From assembly GCF_000025965.1 (NCBI RefSeq), contig NC_006513.1, forward strand, positions 2,728,001 to 2,792,000: a stretch of 64,000 nt of DNA. Reading direction: 5' to 3'. Positions 46,967 through 58,568 of the stretch are shown here, one piece after another (position 1 is the stretch's first letter; each line of letters begins with the position of its first letter). Source of the stretch: Aromatoleum aromaticum EbN1. Its GTDB lineage: Bacteria; Pseudomonadota; Gammaproteobacteria; Burkholderiales; Rhodocyclaceae. The notes beneath the pieces were generated by a model. The model searched no databases and had not been told where the DNA came from. It saw only the letters and a program-made list of their open reading frames with translations. The position numbers were made by a program, and so were the translations under genes.

Positions 46967-49291
46967 ATGAATATGCTGACAAACAAGGAAGTTGGCTTTG
47001 CCGACCTGCTGAAGAACGGCCAGACGCTCAAGCAGTTCCGCGACGGCATCATCGAGCGCACGAAAGCCAGTGGCTGCTACAACGGCATCGAGAAGCTGGA
47101 GTTCCGCGACAGCGATCCGATCGGCTACGAGAAGCTGTTCTCCAAGCTGCGCGGCGGGCTGGTGCATGCCCGCGAGACCGCGAAGAAGATTGCTGCGAGC
47201 CCGATCGTCGAGCAGGAAGGCGAGCTGTGCTTCACGCTATACAACGCCGCGGGCGACTGCGTGCTGACCTCGACCGGCATCATCATCCACGTCGGCACGA
47301 TGGGCGCGGCGATCAAGTACATGATCGAGAACAACTGGGAAGGCAACCCCGGCATCAATCCCCGCGACATGTTCACGACCAACGACTGCGCGATCGGCAA
47401 CGTGCACCCGTGCGATATCGCGACGATCGTTCCGATCTTCTGGGAAGGCAAGCTGATCGGCTGGGTCGGCGGCGTCACGCACGTCATCGACACCGGCGCG
47501 GTGACGCCGGGCTCGATGTCCACCGGCCAGACGCAGCGCTTCGGCGACGGCTACATGATCACCTGCCGCAAGACCGGGGTGAATGACGAGCCGCTGCGCG
47601 ACTGGCTGCACGAGTCGCAGCGTTCGGTGCGCACGCCGAAGTACTGGATCCTCGACGAGAAGACCCGCATCGCCGGCTGCCACATGATCCGCGAGCTGGT
47701 CGAGGAAGTGATCCGCGCCGACGGCCTCGATGCTTATGAAAAGTTCGGCTTCGAAGTCATCGAGGAAGGCCGCCGCGGTCTGATGAGCCGCGTCAAGGCG
47801 ATGACACTGCCGGGCAAGTACCGCAAGGTGTCGTTCGTCGACGTGCCCTTCAAGCACGAGGACGTGCAGGTGTCGAACGCCTTCGCCAAGCTCGACTCGA
47901 TCATGCACTCGCCGGTCGAGATGACGATCAAGCCGGACGGCAAGTGGCGGCTCGACTTCGAGGGCGCGAGCCGCTGGGGCTGGCATACCTTCAACGCGCA
48001 CCAGGTGGCCTTCACCTCGGGCATCTGGGTGATGATGTCGCAGACCCTGGTGCCGACCCAGCGCATCAACGACGGCGCCTACTTCGCGACCGAGTTCAAG
48101 CTGCCGAAGGGCACCTGGTGCAACCCGGACGACCGCCGCACCGGCCACGCCTACGCCTGGCACTTCCTGGTCTCCGGCTGGGCAGCGCTGTGGCGCGGCC
48201 TCTCGCAGTCGTACTTCAGCCGCGGCTATCTCGAAGAGGTCAACGCCGGCAACGCGAACACCTCGAACTGGCTGCAGGGTGGCGGCATCAACCAGGACGG
48301 CGAGATCCACGCGGTCAACAGCTTCGAGGCGAGCTCCTGCGGCACCGGGGCCTGCGCGGTGAAGGACGGCCTGAACCACGCTGCCGCGATCTGGAACCCC
48401 GAAGGCGACATGGGCGACATCGAGATCTGGGAGATGGCCGAGCCGCTCCTCTACCTCGGCCGCAACGTCAAGGCCAACTCGGGCGGCTACGGCAAGTACC
48501 GCGGCGGTTGCGGTTTCGAGACGCTGCGCATGGTGTGGAACGCCCAGGACTGGACGATGTTCTTCATGGGCAACGGCTACATGAACAGCGACTGGGGGAT
48601 GATGGGCGGCTACCCGTCGGCGACCGGTTACCGCTTCGAAGCGCACAAGACGGGTCTCGAGCGCCGCATCGCCAACGGCGAAAGCCTGCCGCTGGGCGGA
48701 GACATCGACCCCGCGGCGCCGACCTACGAGCGCAACATCGACGCGACGTCCGTGGTCAAGCGCGACAAGCAGTGCATGACCACCGAGGACTGCTACGAGA
48801 ACCACGACCTGTACCTGAACTACCTGCGCGGTGGCCCGGGCTTCGGCGATCCGATCGATCGCGAGCCGAAGGCGATCGAGAACGACCTGAACCAGAAGTT
48901 CCTGCTGCCGGAGTATGCGGAGAAGGTCTATGGCGCTGTCATCACTCAGGACGCGAAGGGCGTGTTCACGGTGGATGCAGCGAAAACGGCTGCCCGTCGG
49001 GCCGAGGTGCGCAAGGAGCGGCTCGCCCGCGCCGTGCCCACGCATGAGTGGATGAAGCAGGAGCGCGAACGGATCCTCATCAAGGACGCGGCCGTTCAAG
49101 TGCAGCACATGTTCGCGACCAGCTTCGGGTTGTCAGAGAAATTCACGAAAGAGTTCAAGGCGTTCTGGAGCCTGCCGGACGACTGGCAGCTGCTGGAGTC
49201 CGAGCTCAACGTTCCGACCTACGGTTCGAAGCACCGCATGGACCTGTCGCTGCTGCCCGACGTCACCACCGTCGTCCAGGTCGAAGAGTAA
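46967..49291 (+). CDS. acxB: Acetone carboxylase, alpha subunit
   Basis: 774 residues (MNMLTNKEVGFADLLKNGQT), the HyuB-family subunit, close to the 776 of characterised AcxB. The segment TTNDCAIGNVHPCDIATIVP with His147 and Asp150, and VGGVTHVIDTGAVTPGSMST with His172, fits the Mn-binding site where acetone enolate is carboxylated (assignment by analogy with known AcxB). Large parts (WHTFNAHQVAFTSGIWVMMSQ, YFATEFKLPKGTWCNPDDRR) are characteristic of AcxB. Starts 16 bp after acxA, with GGAGAGGAGACC upstream. Confidence 0.95.
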   Translation: MNMLTNKEVGFADLLKNGQTLKQFRDGIIERTKASGCYNGIEKLEFRDSDPIGYEKLFSKLRGGLVHARETAKKIAASPIVEQEGELCFTLYNAAGDCVLTSTGIIIHVGTMGAAIKYMIENNWEGNPGINPRDMFTTNDCAIGNVHPCDIATIVPIFWEGKLIGWVGGVTHVIDTGAVTPGSMSTGQTQRFGDGYMITCRKTGVNDEPLRDWLHESQRSVRTPKYWILDEKTRIAGCHMIRELVEEVIRADGLDAYEKFGFEVIEEGRRGLMSRVKAMTLPGKYRKVSFVDVPFKHEDVQVSNAFAKLDSIMHSPVEMTIKPDGKWRLDFEGASRWGWHTFNAHQVAFTSGIWVMMSQTLVPTQRINDGAYFATEFKLPKGTWCNPDDRRTGHAYAWHFLVSGWAALWRGLSQSYFSRGYLEEVNAGNANTSNWLQGGGINQDGEIHAVNSFEASSCGTGACAVKDGLNHAAAIWNPEGDMGDIEIWEMAEPLLYLGRNVKANSGGYGKYRGGCGFETLRMVWNAQDWTMFFMGNGYMNSDWGMMGGYPSATGYRFEAHKTGLERRIANGESLPLGGDIDPAAPTYERNIDATSVVKRDKQCMTTEDCYENHDLYLNYLRGGPGFGDPIDREPKAIENDLNQKFLLPEYAEKVYGAVITQDAKGVFTVDAAKTAARRAEVRKERLARAVPTHEWMKQERERILIKDAAVQVQHMFATSFGLSEKFTKEFKAFWSLPDDWQLLESELNVPTYGSKHRMDLSLLPDVTTVVQVEE

Positions 49292-49314
49292 TCACCGCAT
49301 ACAGGAGTTCGAAA

Positions 49315-49821
49315 ATGTCTACCTACACCAACGAACAGGTCGCCCACCTCGTCGAAGGCTCGCTCGACTGGGAAACCACCTTCCGCATGCTGTCGATGCC
49401 CAAGGACAACAGCCGCTTCGAGCAATACCTGAAGGCGCTGCAGGCCAAGGTCTCGTTCCCGGACAAGATCGTGCTGCCGCTCGGGCCGCATCTCTACATC
49501 GTGCAATCCGCCAAGACGAAGCAGTGGGTGACGATGTGCGACTGCGGTCACGTGTTCGGCGATTACCGCGAGAACTGGAAGCTGAACGCGGCGATCTACG
49601 TGCGCGACACCGAGGAGGCGATGACGGAGGTGTATCCCAAGCTGATGGCGCCGGATACTCAGTGGCAGGTGTACCGTGAGTACTACTGCCCGACCTGCGG
49701 GACGATGCACGACGTCGAGGCGCCGACGCCGTGGTATCCGGTGATCCACGACTTCGAGCCGGACATCGAGGCGTTCTACCAGGAATGGGTCGGCTTGCCA
49801 GTTCCCGAACGCGCAGCCTGA
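49315..49821 (+). CDS. acxC: Acetone carboxylase, gamma subunit
   Basis: 168 residues from ATG 49315 (MSTYTNEQVAHLVEGSLDWE, with AGGAGTTC upstream), the known AcxC length; a longer frame upstream overlaps acxB and is not coding. It carries a zinc-ribbon built from CDCGHVFGDYREN and EYYCPTCGTMHDVE. The small subunit is needed to assemble the heterohexamer. A 196-bp gap to the next gene is GC-rich with potential secondary structure (GGGCCCGGCGCCCGCGGCCC), so transcription into the membrane module may be reduced there. Confidence 0.95.
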   Translation: MSTYTNEQVAHLVEGSLDWETTFRMLSMPKDNSRFEQYLKALQAKVSFPDKIVLPLGPHLYIVQSAKTKQWVTMCDCGHVFGDYRENWKLNAAIYVRDTEEAMTEVYPKLMAPDTQWQVYREYYCPTCGTMHDVEAPTPWYPVIHDFEPDIEAFYQEWVGLPVPERAA

Positions 49822-50017
49822 TCCACGCCAGCCGGGCGGGCCCGGCGCCCGCGGCCCGACGCTTCCCGCCATGGGGAGCGCCGGCTGCGGGCCGCGCTCC
49901 GCTTCGCGCCGGTTTTCCCTCTTCAAGCAACGAGCCATGCGAGGCGAATGCCCCGCAGGGTCCCGGCATGCCAAAAAAACGAAGCTCGCGCCGTTCCGGA
50001 GCGTGAAGGAGACAGTG

Positions 50018-51037
50018 ATGCTGCGTCGATTGAGAAAATATGGAGGCGGCGCCCGCGGCGTCGTGACGTTGATAAGTTCGACCGCACCCCTGGTGATTGT
50101 CGGTGGGCTCCTTTACGCGGGCCTGTTCGTCAAGGCCGAGGCGGTCGTGCAGAAGGTTGAGCCGCCGCCGATCGAGCGGCGCGACACGTTCTACGCCGTC
50201 GTCGCTCCGGACAGCCACGTGGTGTGGGCGGCCGGGACGGGCGGCAAGATCGTCCGCAGCGAGGACGGCGGTCAGTCGTGGGTGCGCCAGGCCTCTAATA
50301 CCGAGGCCAATCTGCAGGGTATCGCGGCGTGGGATAGCGATAACGCGATGGCCGTGGGCAACGACGGCGTCGTGATCGTGACGCGCGACGGCGGCCGGAG
50401 CTGGACGCGCGCCGAAATTCCTCCGAGCACCAATCCGAACAAGCTGTTCCGCGTCCGCATCGCCGGCGAGGCGGCATGGGCGGTGGGCGAATTCGGCGCC
50501 GTGCTGCGTTCGACCGACCGCGGCGCGAACTGGTCGCGCGTGCTGCCGGAAGAGGACCGTGCGTGGAACGACATCACCTTCGTCGACGACGCGGGCTGGC
50601 TCGTGGGCGAATTCGGCGCCCTGATGCGCACGGCCGACGGCGGCGCGACCTGGGAGTCGGTGGCAACGCCGAACGAGGTGAGCCTGATGAGCGTCGCGTT
50701 CCGGGACGCCGAGCACGGCGTCGCCGTCGGACTCGCCGGCACGCTGCTCGTCACCGAAGACGGCGGAGCGTCATGGCAGCAGGTGCCGGCCTTCACTCGC
50801 GAACACCTCTACGCGGTGATGTGGGACGAGGACCACTGGCTTGCCGTCGGCGACAAGGGCGAGATGGCCACGGCGCAAGCCGACGCGCAGCAATGGCAGC
50901 TCGGGCGCGTGGCCGAAGGCGATGTGTCGTGGCGCACCGGCGTCGCCCGTGCGGGAACCCGCTATTTTCTTGCCGGCAGCAATCTCGCAGTGCTCGACAA
51001 CGGCACGCTGAGCGTCGCCGGCCACAAGCGGATGTGA
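50018..51037 (+). CDS. YCF48/BNR-repeat beta-propeller protein with N-terminal anchor
   Basis: 339 residues from ATG 50018 (MLRRLRKYGGGARGVVTLIS, with AAGGAGAC upstream). One hydrophobic segment (~18-38) anchors or exports it. The rest is made of about six YCF48-type repeats (VWAAGTGGKIVRSEDGGQSW, AMAVGNDGVVIVTRDGGRSW, AWAVGEFGAVLRSTDRGANW, GWLVGEFGALMRTADGGATW, GVAVGLAGTLLVTEDGGASW), forming a periplasmic beta-propeller. In similar clusters it sits beside an MMPL protein, a DUF1302 and a DUF1329 protein; the partners are assumed to work together in the envelope. Function unknown. Confidence 0.88.
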   Translation: MLRRLRKYGGGARGVVTLISSTAPLVIVGGLLYAGLFVKAEAVVQKVEPPPIERRDTFYAVVAPDSHVVWAAGTGGKIVRSEDGGQSWVRQASNTEANLQGIAAWDSDNAMAVGNDGVVIVTRDGGRSWTRAEIPPSTNPNKLFRVRIAGEAAWAVGEFGAVLRSTDRGANWSRVLPEEDRAWNDITFVDDAGWLVGEFGALMRTADGGATWESVATPNEVSLMSVAFRDAEHGVAVGLAGTLLVTEDGGASWQQVPAFTREHLYAVMWDEDHWLAVGDKGEMATAQADAQQWQLGRVAEGDVSWRTGVARAGTRYFLAGSNLAVLDNGTLSVAGHKRM

Positions 51038-51047
51038 GGGGACGAGG

Positions 51048-53423
51048 ATGAAAAACACGACATTTGGCAAGGTCGATCGGGCCTTCGCCTTCCTGATCCG
51101 CTTTCGCGCGTTCGTCGTCGCGGCGGTCGCGCTGGTGACCTTGGCAATGGGCTACCAGGCGAGCCAGATCGAGGTGAAGACGATCTTCAGCGACCTGCTC
51201 CCCAAGGACCACCCGTACGTCGCCGTGAACCAGCGCTTCAAGCAGACCTTTGGCGGTTCGAACATGGTCAGCATCATGATCGAGGCCAGGGACGGCGACA
51301 TCTTCAACCCGGACGTGCTGGGCAAGGTGCAGAAGCTCACTGTCGACCTGCAACAGGTCGAGGGCGTCGACACCTACCAGATCATTTCGCTTGCATCGAA
51401 GAAGATCAAGGAAGTGCGCGCGTCGACCGAGGGTGTCGAATCGCGTCCGCTGATGTGGCCCGAGCTGCCGCGCAGCGCGGCCGAGTTTGCGGCGCTGAAA
51501 GCCTCGGTGCTCAACAATCCGCTGGTCTACGGGCCGTACGTATCGACGGACCTGAAGGCGACGCTGGTTACCGTTGATTTCAACGACGGCAACATGGACT
51601 ACACGCGTGCCTTCGACCAGCTGATGGCGTTGGTCGAGGAGGCGAGCGGCGACGGCGTCGAGGTCCGTATCGTCGGCGAACCGGTGCTCTACGGCTGGGT
51701 GAACCACTACCTGCACGAGACGCTGATGATCTTCTTTGCCGCAGTGGCCGCGCTGGTGGTGCTGCTGTGCCTGATCACGCGCACTTGGCACGGCACGATC
51801 CTGCCGCTGCTCGCGGGTGCGGTGAGTGCAGTCTGGGCGCTGGGGGCGGCGCGGCTGATGGGATTCCATCTCGATCCGCTGGTCGTCGTCGTCGCGTTCC
51901 TGATCACCGCGCAGGCGATCTCGAACTCGGTGCAGCTCATCGCCCGCTTCGATGACGAGATCGGCCACGGCGTCGCCTCCGCCGCAGCCGCGGCGCGGGC
52001 CAGCGCGCGCAACCTGTTCAAGCCGAGCATGCTCGCAATCGTCGCCGACGCTGGTTGCGTGCTCGTGGTCGCGCTCACGCCGATCCCGCTGCTGCAGAAG
52101 ATCTCGTTCATCGGCACGGTGTGGGTGCTGACGATTCTCGTCAGCGCGCTGATCCTCACTCCGGTGATGCTGTCGTGGTTCGGCGCCCGCCAGCGCTACA
52201 TCCACCCGATCGACATCAACCCGGTGCTGATGCGCATCCTCGGCCTGTGCTCGGCGATCGTCACGACGCGCTGGCGCTATGCGGTGCTGGGCGCGGCCGG
52301 CGTGGCTTTCGTGGTCTCGGGCCTGTACGCGTTCAACCTGAAGGTCGGCGACGCCAATCCGGGTTCGCCGATCTTGTGGCCGGACTCGAGATACAACCGC
52401 GACGCGGCGGAGATTAACCGCCAGTTCCAGGGCTCGGACCGCATGTTCGTCGTCGTCGCCGGAAACCAGCCCGGTGCGCTGCGCGAGCCCGAAGTGCTGT
52501 CGAGCATGACGCGCTTCCAGAAGTACATGGAGGCCCAGCCGGAAGTCGGCGGCAGCATCTCGCTCGCCGACATCCTGCCGCAGGTCAAGCGCGTACTGCG
52601 CGAAGGCAACCCGATGTACCAGGAGCTCGGGCAGAGCGGCGACGAGAATGGCGAGCTGATGTACATGTTCGTCTCCGGCTCCGACCCCGGCGACATGGAC
52701 CGCTACGCTGACGCCGATGCGAAGAACGGCGCGGTGACGCTGTTCTTCCGCGACCACCAGGGCGAGACGATCCGCACCGCGATCGCCCGCGTGCGCGACT
52801 ACGTCGAGCAGCACCCGATCAAGGATGCGCAGTACCTGCTTGCCGGCGGCCTCGTCGGCGTGCTCGCCGCGGTCAATGAAGTGATCCTCGCCGGCCAGAT
52901 CGAGGCGATCGCGCTCGCGCTGCTGGTGCTGGTGGTGTGCTGCACGATCACTTACCGGTCCACGGTCGCCGGAGTGTTCTTCATGATCCCGGTGCTGCTG
53001 TCGAACACGATCACGTTCAGCTACATGGCGTGGGCGGGCATCGGCATGAACATCAACACGCTGCCGGTGGTCGCGCTGGGGATCGGCCTCGGTGTCGATT
53101 ACACGTTCTACATCGTCGATGGCATCCGCGAGAACCTGCACCGCTCGCGCAACGTCGAGCATGCCATCGTCAATGCGCTGATGGGCCCCGGCAAGGGCGT
53201 GCTGATCACCGCGATGACGCTGATCACCAGCGTCGTGCTGTGGCACTTCTCGTCGCTGCGGCTGCAGGCCGACATGGGCGTGCTGATCGCGCTGTGGCTG
53301 TTCATCTCGGCCTTCAGTGCGCTGTTCATCATGCCCGCGATGGTCTATGTGTTCCGGCCCGAATTCATCGTCGGCAGCAAGCGCCGCCCGATCGTGCAGG
53401 CCGACCTGGTGACGGTCAGCTGA
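51048..53423 (+). CDS. MMPL/RND superfamily transporter
   Basis: 791 residues, beginning MKNTTFGKVDRAFAFLIRFR. Twelve membrane segments fall in two repeats: TM1, a periplasmic loop, TM2-6 (LMIFFAAVAALVVLLCLI, PLVVVVAFLITAQAIS), a second loop, then TM7-12 (AIALALLVLVVCCTITY, TLPVVALGIGLGVDYTFYIVDGI, ALWLFISAFSALFIMPAMVY). The GIGLGVDYTFYI stretch is the conserved TM10-type motif. The loops are shorter than in AcrB, as for hydrophobe/lipid-type RND (HpnN/MmpL-like) proteins. Only 10 bp after the YCF48 gene. Substrate unknown. Confidence 0.88.
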   Translation: MKNTTFGKVDRAFAFLIRFRAFVVAAVALVTLAMGYQASQIEVKTIFSDLLPKDHPYVAVNQRFKQTFGGSNMVSIMIEARDGDIFNPDVLGKVQKLTVDLQQVEGVDTYQIISLASKKIKEVRASTEGVESRPLMWPELPRSAAEFAALKASVLNNPLVYGPYVSTDLKATLVTVDFNDGNMDYTRAFDQLMALVEEASGDGVEVRIVGEPVLYGWVNHYLHETLMIFFAAVAALVVLLCLITRTWHGTILPLLAGAVSAVWALGAARLMGFHLDPLVVVVAFLITAQAISNSVQLIARFDDEIGHGVASAAAAARASARNLFKPSMLAIVADAGCVLVVALTPIPLLQKISFIGTVWVLTILVSALILTPVMLSWFGARQRYIHPIDINPVLMRILGLCSAIVTTRWRYAVLGAAGVAFVVSGLYAFNLKVGDANPGSPILWPDSRYNRDAAEINRQFQGSDRMFVVVAGNQPGALREPEVLSSMTRFQKYMEAQPEVGGSISLADILPQVKRVLREGNPMYQELGQSGDENGELMYMFVSGSDPGDMDRYADADAKNGAVTLFFRDHQGETIRTAIARVRDYVEQHPIKDAQYLLAGGLVGVLAAVNEVILAGQIEAIALALLVLVVCCTITYRSTVAGVFFMIPVLLSNTITFSYMAWAGIGMNINTLPVVALGIGLGVDYTFYIVDGIRENLHRSRNVEHAIVNALMGPGKGVLITAMTLITSVVLWHFSSLRLQADMGVLIALWLFISAFSALFIMPAMVYVFRPEFIVGSKRRPIVQADLVTVS

Positions 53424-53485
53424 AGCCGCCCGTTTCCCAATGAAATCTTCAAGGCAGTCAAAAAACACAAGGAAGGAGCGAGGAG

Positions 53486-55069
53486 ATGACGAGCAAGGGA
53501 GTGGCAAAAAAGATGAAGACGGCCTCGGTTGTGATGGCGGCCGCCGTCGCCGCGATCGCGGGGGGCCCGGCGCAGGGCGCCGAGGGCGAGGAGGGCGGGA
53601 GTTCGTGGGGCGAGGATTTCAGCTTCAACCTGTCGGGCTATGCGCGCGGCTGGCTGGGGGTGAACCTGCAGAACCAGCCTGAGCTGGAGGCGATCGACAA
53701 GGACAGCAAGGGCAAGCTGTCGATGGTGCGCGGCTCGCTGCTGCTCGACGCCGACGCGAAGACCGGGCCGGTCAAGTGGAAGGCGATCGGCCGCGCCGAC
53801 CGCGAGCACAAGACCAGCTACCTCAACGACCTGGAGCGGCTGCGCACGACGAACGGCACTGCCGTCGGGGGGCACAGCAGCAGCATTCTCGACAACTACA
53901 ACAACACCGAGCTGCGCGAGTTCTGGGCGGAAATGGCGTTCGGTGAGCGCACCACGGTGAAGATCGGCAAGCAGCAACTGGTGTGGGGCGAGTCGGACTT
54001 CTTCCACGCGATGGACCTCGTGCATGGCTACGACCTGTCGTGGCACCTGTACTTCGAGCCCGAGAACGAGGAATGGCGCAAGCCGCTGACGCTGATCTCG
54101 ACGAAGATCCGCGTTCCGGAAGCCGACGGCATGCTTGCCGCGTATGTCCGCCCGGGCTGGGACCGCTGTGAAGACATCGGCAACACCTACGATATCAAGG
54201 GCGGGCGCTGGTTCTTCCAGCCTTACCGTGGCTTCGATCTCAGCGCGGTGACCGACAAGGACTGCGACCATCCGGACGGCGACCGCGACGACCTCACCGG
54301 TGGCGTGCGCTGGTCGGGCGAAGCCTACGGCCTGAGCTACTCGCTGGCCTGGCTCACGACGTTCTCGGCCGATCCGGTCGCGAACTCGTCGTTCAAGCCC
54401 TACAAGAAGGCGCCGAGCGGCTCGGTGTTCGACCTGATCCATCCGCGCGTCGACGTCTTCGGGGCGACGGTGAGCGGCTACAGCGGGACGCTCGACGCAG
54501 TGCTCAGCGCCGAGATGGCCTACACCGAGGACCAGCCTTTCAACATCGGAACCGGTGCATTCCTCGCACCGCGCGTGCCGGGCAACGTCGGCATCGGCCT
54601 CGGTGGCGTGAAGAAGAAGAACACGCTGACGACGATGCTGCGGATCGACAAGGACCTGAATTTCCAGGGCCTGTTCGGGACGTCACGGCCGTCGTTCTCG
54701 TCGATCCAGCTGTTCAACACGCAGGTGCTCGGTTTCGATCGTGACGACGACCTGGTGCGCCTGTTCGCGTTCGGCACGCCGCTCACTGAGCACAACACGA
54801 TCCTCACCGCCTTCACGACGCTGAACTATGCCAACGACACGATCAACCCGGGGTTCGCGATTGGTTTTGACCTGACGCACGGCGGCGGCTTTGCGATCCC
54901 GAGCCTGTCGCTGACCTTGTCCGACGCATGGCTCGCGCGGATCGAGGCCGACATTTTCTGGAGCGGCAACAAATCGAACAAGGTGCAGTTCAGCGACCAG
55001 TCGTCGCAGTTGTTCGGTTATTTCGACAACGCCAGCCAGCTTGTTTTTCGCTTGACCCGGCAGTTCTGA
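53486..55069 (+). CDS. DUF1302 outer-membrane-type protein
   Basis: 527 residues with an N-terminal signal peptide ending near GPAQGAEG. The remainder is a beta-barrel-type sequence: alternating strands, NLSGYARGWLGVNLQNQPEL, the conserved GKQQLVWGESDFFHAMDLVHGYD signature, and a terminal Phe (LVFRLTRQF). DUF1302 proteins accompany DUF1329 and MMPL proteins in operons for hydrophobic or ketone-like substrates, and are thought to be outer-membrane channels. The linked role here is inference. Confidence 0.88.
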   Translation: MTSKGVAKKMKTASVVMAAAVAAIAGGPAQGAEGEEGGSSWGEDFSFNLSGYARGWLGVNLQNQPELEAIDKDSKGKLSMVRGSLLLDADAKTGPVKWKAIGRADREHKTSYLNDLERLRTTNGTAVGGHSSSILDNYNNTELREFWAEMAFGERTTVKIGKQQLVWGESDFFHAMDLVHGYDLSWHLYFEPENEEWRKPLTLISTKIRVPEADGMLAAYVRPGWDRCEDIGNTYDIKGGRWFFQPYRGFDLSAVTDKDCDHPDGDRDDLTGGVRWSGEAYGLSYSLAWLTTFSADPVANSSFKPYKKAPSGSVFDLIHPRVDVFGATVSGYSGTLDAVLSAEMAYTEDQPFNIGTGAFLAPRVPGNVGIGLGGVKKKNTLTTMLRIDKDLNFQGLFGTSRPSFSSIQLFNTQVLGFDRDDDLVRLFAFGTPLTEHNTILTAFTTLNYANDTINPGFAIGFDLTHGGGFAIPSLSLTLSDAWLARIEADIFWSGNKSNKVQFSDQSSQLFGYFDNASQLVFRLTRQF

Positions 55070-55085
55070 CAAGGAGGAGACTACG

Positions 55086-56411
55086 ATGCAAAACGCTACC
55101 CAATCCGTTGCCCGCCCACCCGCTCCCCGCGCGGCCGTGGCGGCCGCCCTCGGCCTGATGCTGCTGCTGCCCACGCACAGCGTGTCCGCGAAGGAGCTCG
55201 AGGCCGGGCTCGTCATCGGCAAGGACAACTACGAGGCCGTCAAGAACGACACTTTCGAGAACAAGACCATCGCCAGCATGGTCCCGGAAAAGCTCGAATG
55301 GATGATCAAGAACTACGACCTGACGATCAAGCTGGCCCACTCGAAGAAGATCGAGATGGACCCGAAATACGTCGAGGCGACGAAGAGCGGGTCGAAGGAC
55401 GTCAAGTTCAACCCCGAGGACCGCACGATCAGCGGCTGGAAGGCCGGGATGCCGTTCCCGCCCGAGACGATCAAGCTCGATGACCCTCATGCCGGTGACA
55501 AGGTCATCTGGAACCTGCGCGCCGCGACCTACGGAGCGACGATGGACCTGCGCGACATCGCGTGGGTGTTCCTCGATGCGAAGAAAGGGTACGAGCGCGT
55601 CCAGGCGTTCCAGTCGCGCCGCTACTACATGGAAGGGCGGCTCGACGGCGGCCCGGTCTCGGTCGGCGACGGCGACGTTTCGCAGAAAACCTACTTCGTC
55701 GCCCACTATCCGCAGGATATCCGTGGTCTGGGCACGTTCTCGGTGCGCTACAACCAGGCCGACTCGAAGAAGCCGGACGACTCCTACGCGTACCTGAAGT
55801 CGGTGCGGCGCACGCGGCGGCTGTCCGGCGGCGCGTGGATGGACCCGATCGGCGGTACCGACCAGCTCTACGATGACTGGGACATCTGGGACGCCTGGCC
55901 GACGAAATACGTCGAGAACAAGCTGATCGAAAAGCGCTGGGTGCTGGCGATCGCGCACAGCCCGGAGATGAGCGTCGATACGTCGCAGGCCTGGACCGAG
56001 CCGCAGAAGCGCTTCCCGCGCATCAACATGAGCGAGCCGCCATACTGGAACCCGGCGAAGGACGTCGAATGGGAGCCGCGCGAAGTGTATGTCGTCGAAG
56101 GCACGCCGCCGCCCGAGCACCCGTACAGCAAGAAGGTCGCGTACATCGAAGTGGACTTCCCGCGGCCGTACCTCGGCTATGCGCTCGACCGCAAGGGGGA
56201 GTTCTGGAAGATGTTCATCTTCCAGAACCGGCCCGACGTCGGTGACGACGGCTACAAGGCAGTCATGCCTGTCATCGGCCACATCATCGACGTCAAGCGC
56301 GGCCATGCCACCAACTGGTCGTCGAACATGAAATCCAACCCGAAAGGCGTGAAGGACACCGACGTGTCGCTGAACGTCCTCGAGGAAGTCGCGACCGGCG
56401 CGGGCCGCTGA
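55086..56411 (+). CDS. DUF1329 secreted protein
   Basis: 441 residues. N-terminal signal peptide (RAAVAAALGLMLLLPTHSVSA). Conserved pattern AGLVIGKDNYEAVKNDTFENKTIASMVPEKLEWMIKNYDLT and VWVFLDAKKGYERVQAFQ-type repeats. The fold is related to LolA/LppM-like lipoprotein carriers, which would suit a periplasmic ligand-carrier role between MMPL and DUF1302 proteins; this is a hypothesis. Starts 16 bp after DUF1302 and is followed by a strong intrinsic terminator, so it closes the acx transcription unit. Confidence 0.87.
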   Translation: MQNATQSVARPPAPRAAVAAALGLMLLLPTHSVSAKELEAGLVIGKDNYEAVKNDTFENKTIASMVPEKLEWMIKNYDLTIKLAHSKKIEMDPKYVEATKSGSKDVKFNPEDRTISGWKAGMPFPPETIKLDDPHAGDKVIWNLRAATYGATMDLRDIAWVFLDAKKGYERVQAFQSRRYYMEGRLDGGPVSVGDGDVSQKTYFVAHYPQDIRGLGTFSVRYNQADSKKPDDSYAYLKSVRRTRRLSGGAWMDPIGGTDQLYDDWDIWDAWPTKYVENKLIEKRWVLAIAHSPEMSVDTSQAWTEPQKRFPRINMSEPPYWNPAKDVEWEPREVYVVEGTPPPEHPYSKKVAYIEVDFPRPYLGYALDRKGEFWKMFIFQNRPDVGDDGYKAVMPVIGHIIDVKRGHATNWSSNMKSNPKGVKDTDVSLNVLEEVATGAGR

Positions 56412-56456
56412 CGGCCCACGCCACCGCATCCTGTGCCGGCACGCTGTCCTCCCCTC

Positions 56457-56492
56457 GTCCGCCCCTGGCCCGTTTCGGGGGCGGACATTTTT
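56457..56492 (+). terminator. Rho-independent terminator after the acx/membrane module
   Basis: Perfect 9-bp GC-rich stem GTCCGCCCC (56457-56465) / GGGGCGGAC (56478-56486), 12-base loop, followed directly by ATTTTT. It separates the acx-membrane genes from the acyl-CoA ligase gene, which therefore needs its own promoter or readthrough. Confidence 0.88.
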
Positions 56493-56557
56493 CCCGCCGT
56501 GCGGGCAGGGCGGAACCGGCGCGGAGGCATCGACGACAAGGGGAGGAGGACTCCGAT

Positions 56558-58549
<1,992 letters not shown>

Positions 58550-58568
58550 TTTTTACCAGGAGAACCTT

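Noticed and set aside
44800-49821. Acetophenone carboxylase or hydantoinase as alternative to acetone carboxylase
   Set aside because: The three-gene set with a 168-residue zinc-ribbon gamma subunit and 716/774-residue large subunits matches AcxABC; acetophenone carboxylase has five different subunits.
50793-53507. 904-codon minus-strand open frame opposite the MMPL gene
   Set aside because: Low-complexity His/Asp/Arg/Gln translation and antisense to a membrane protein with clear helices.
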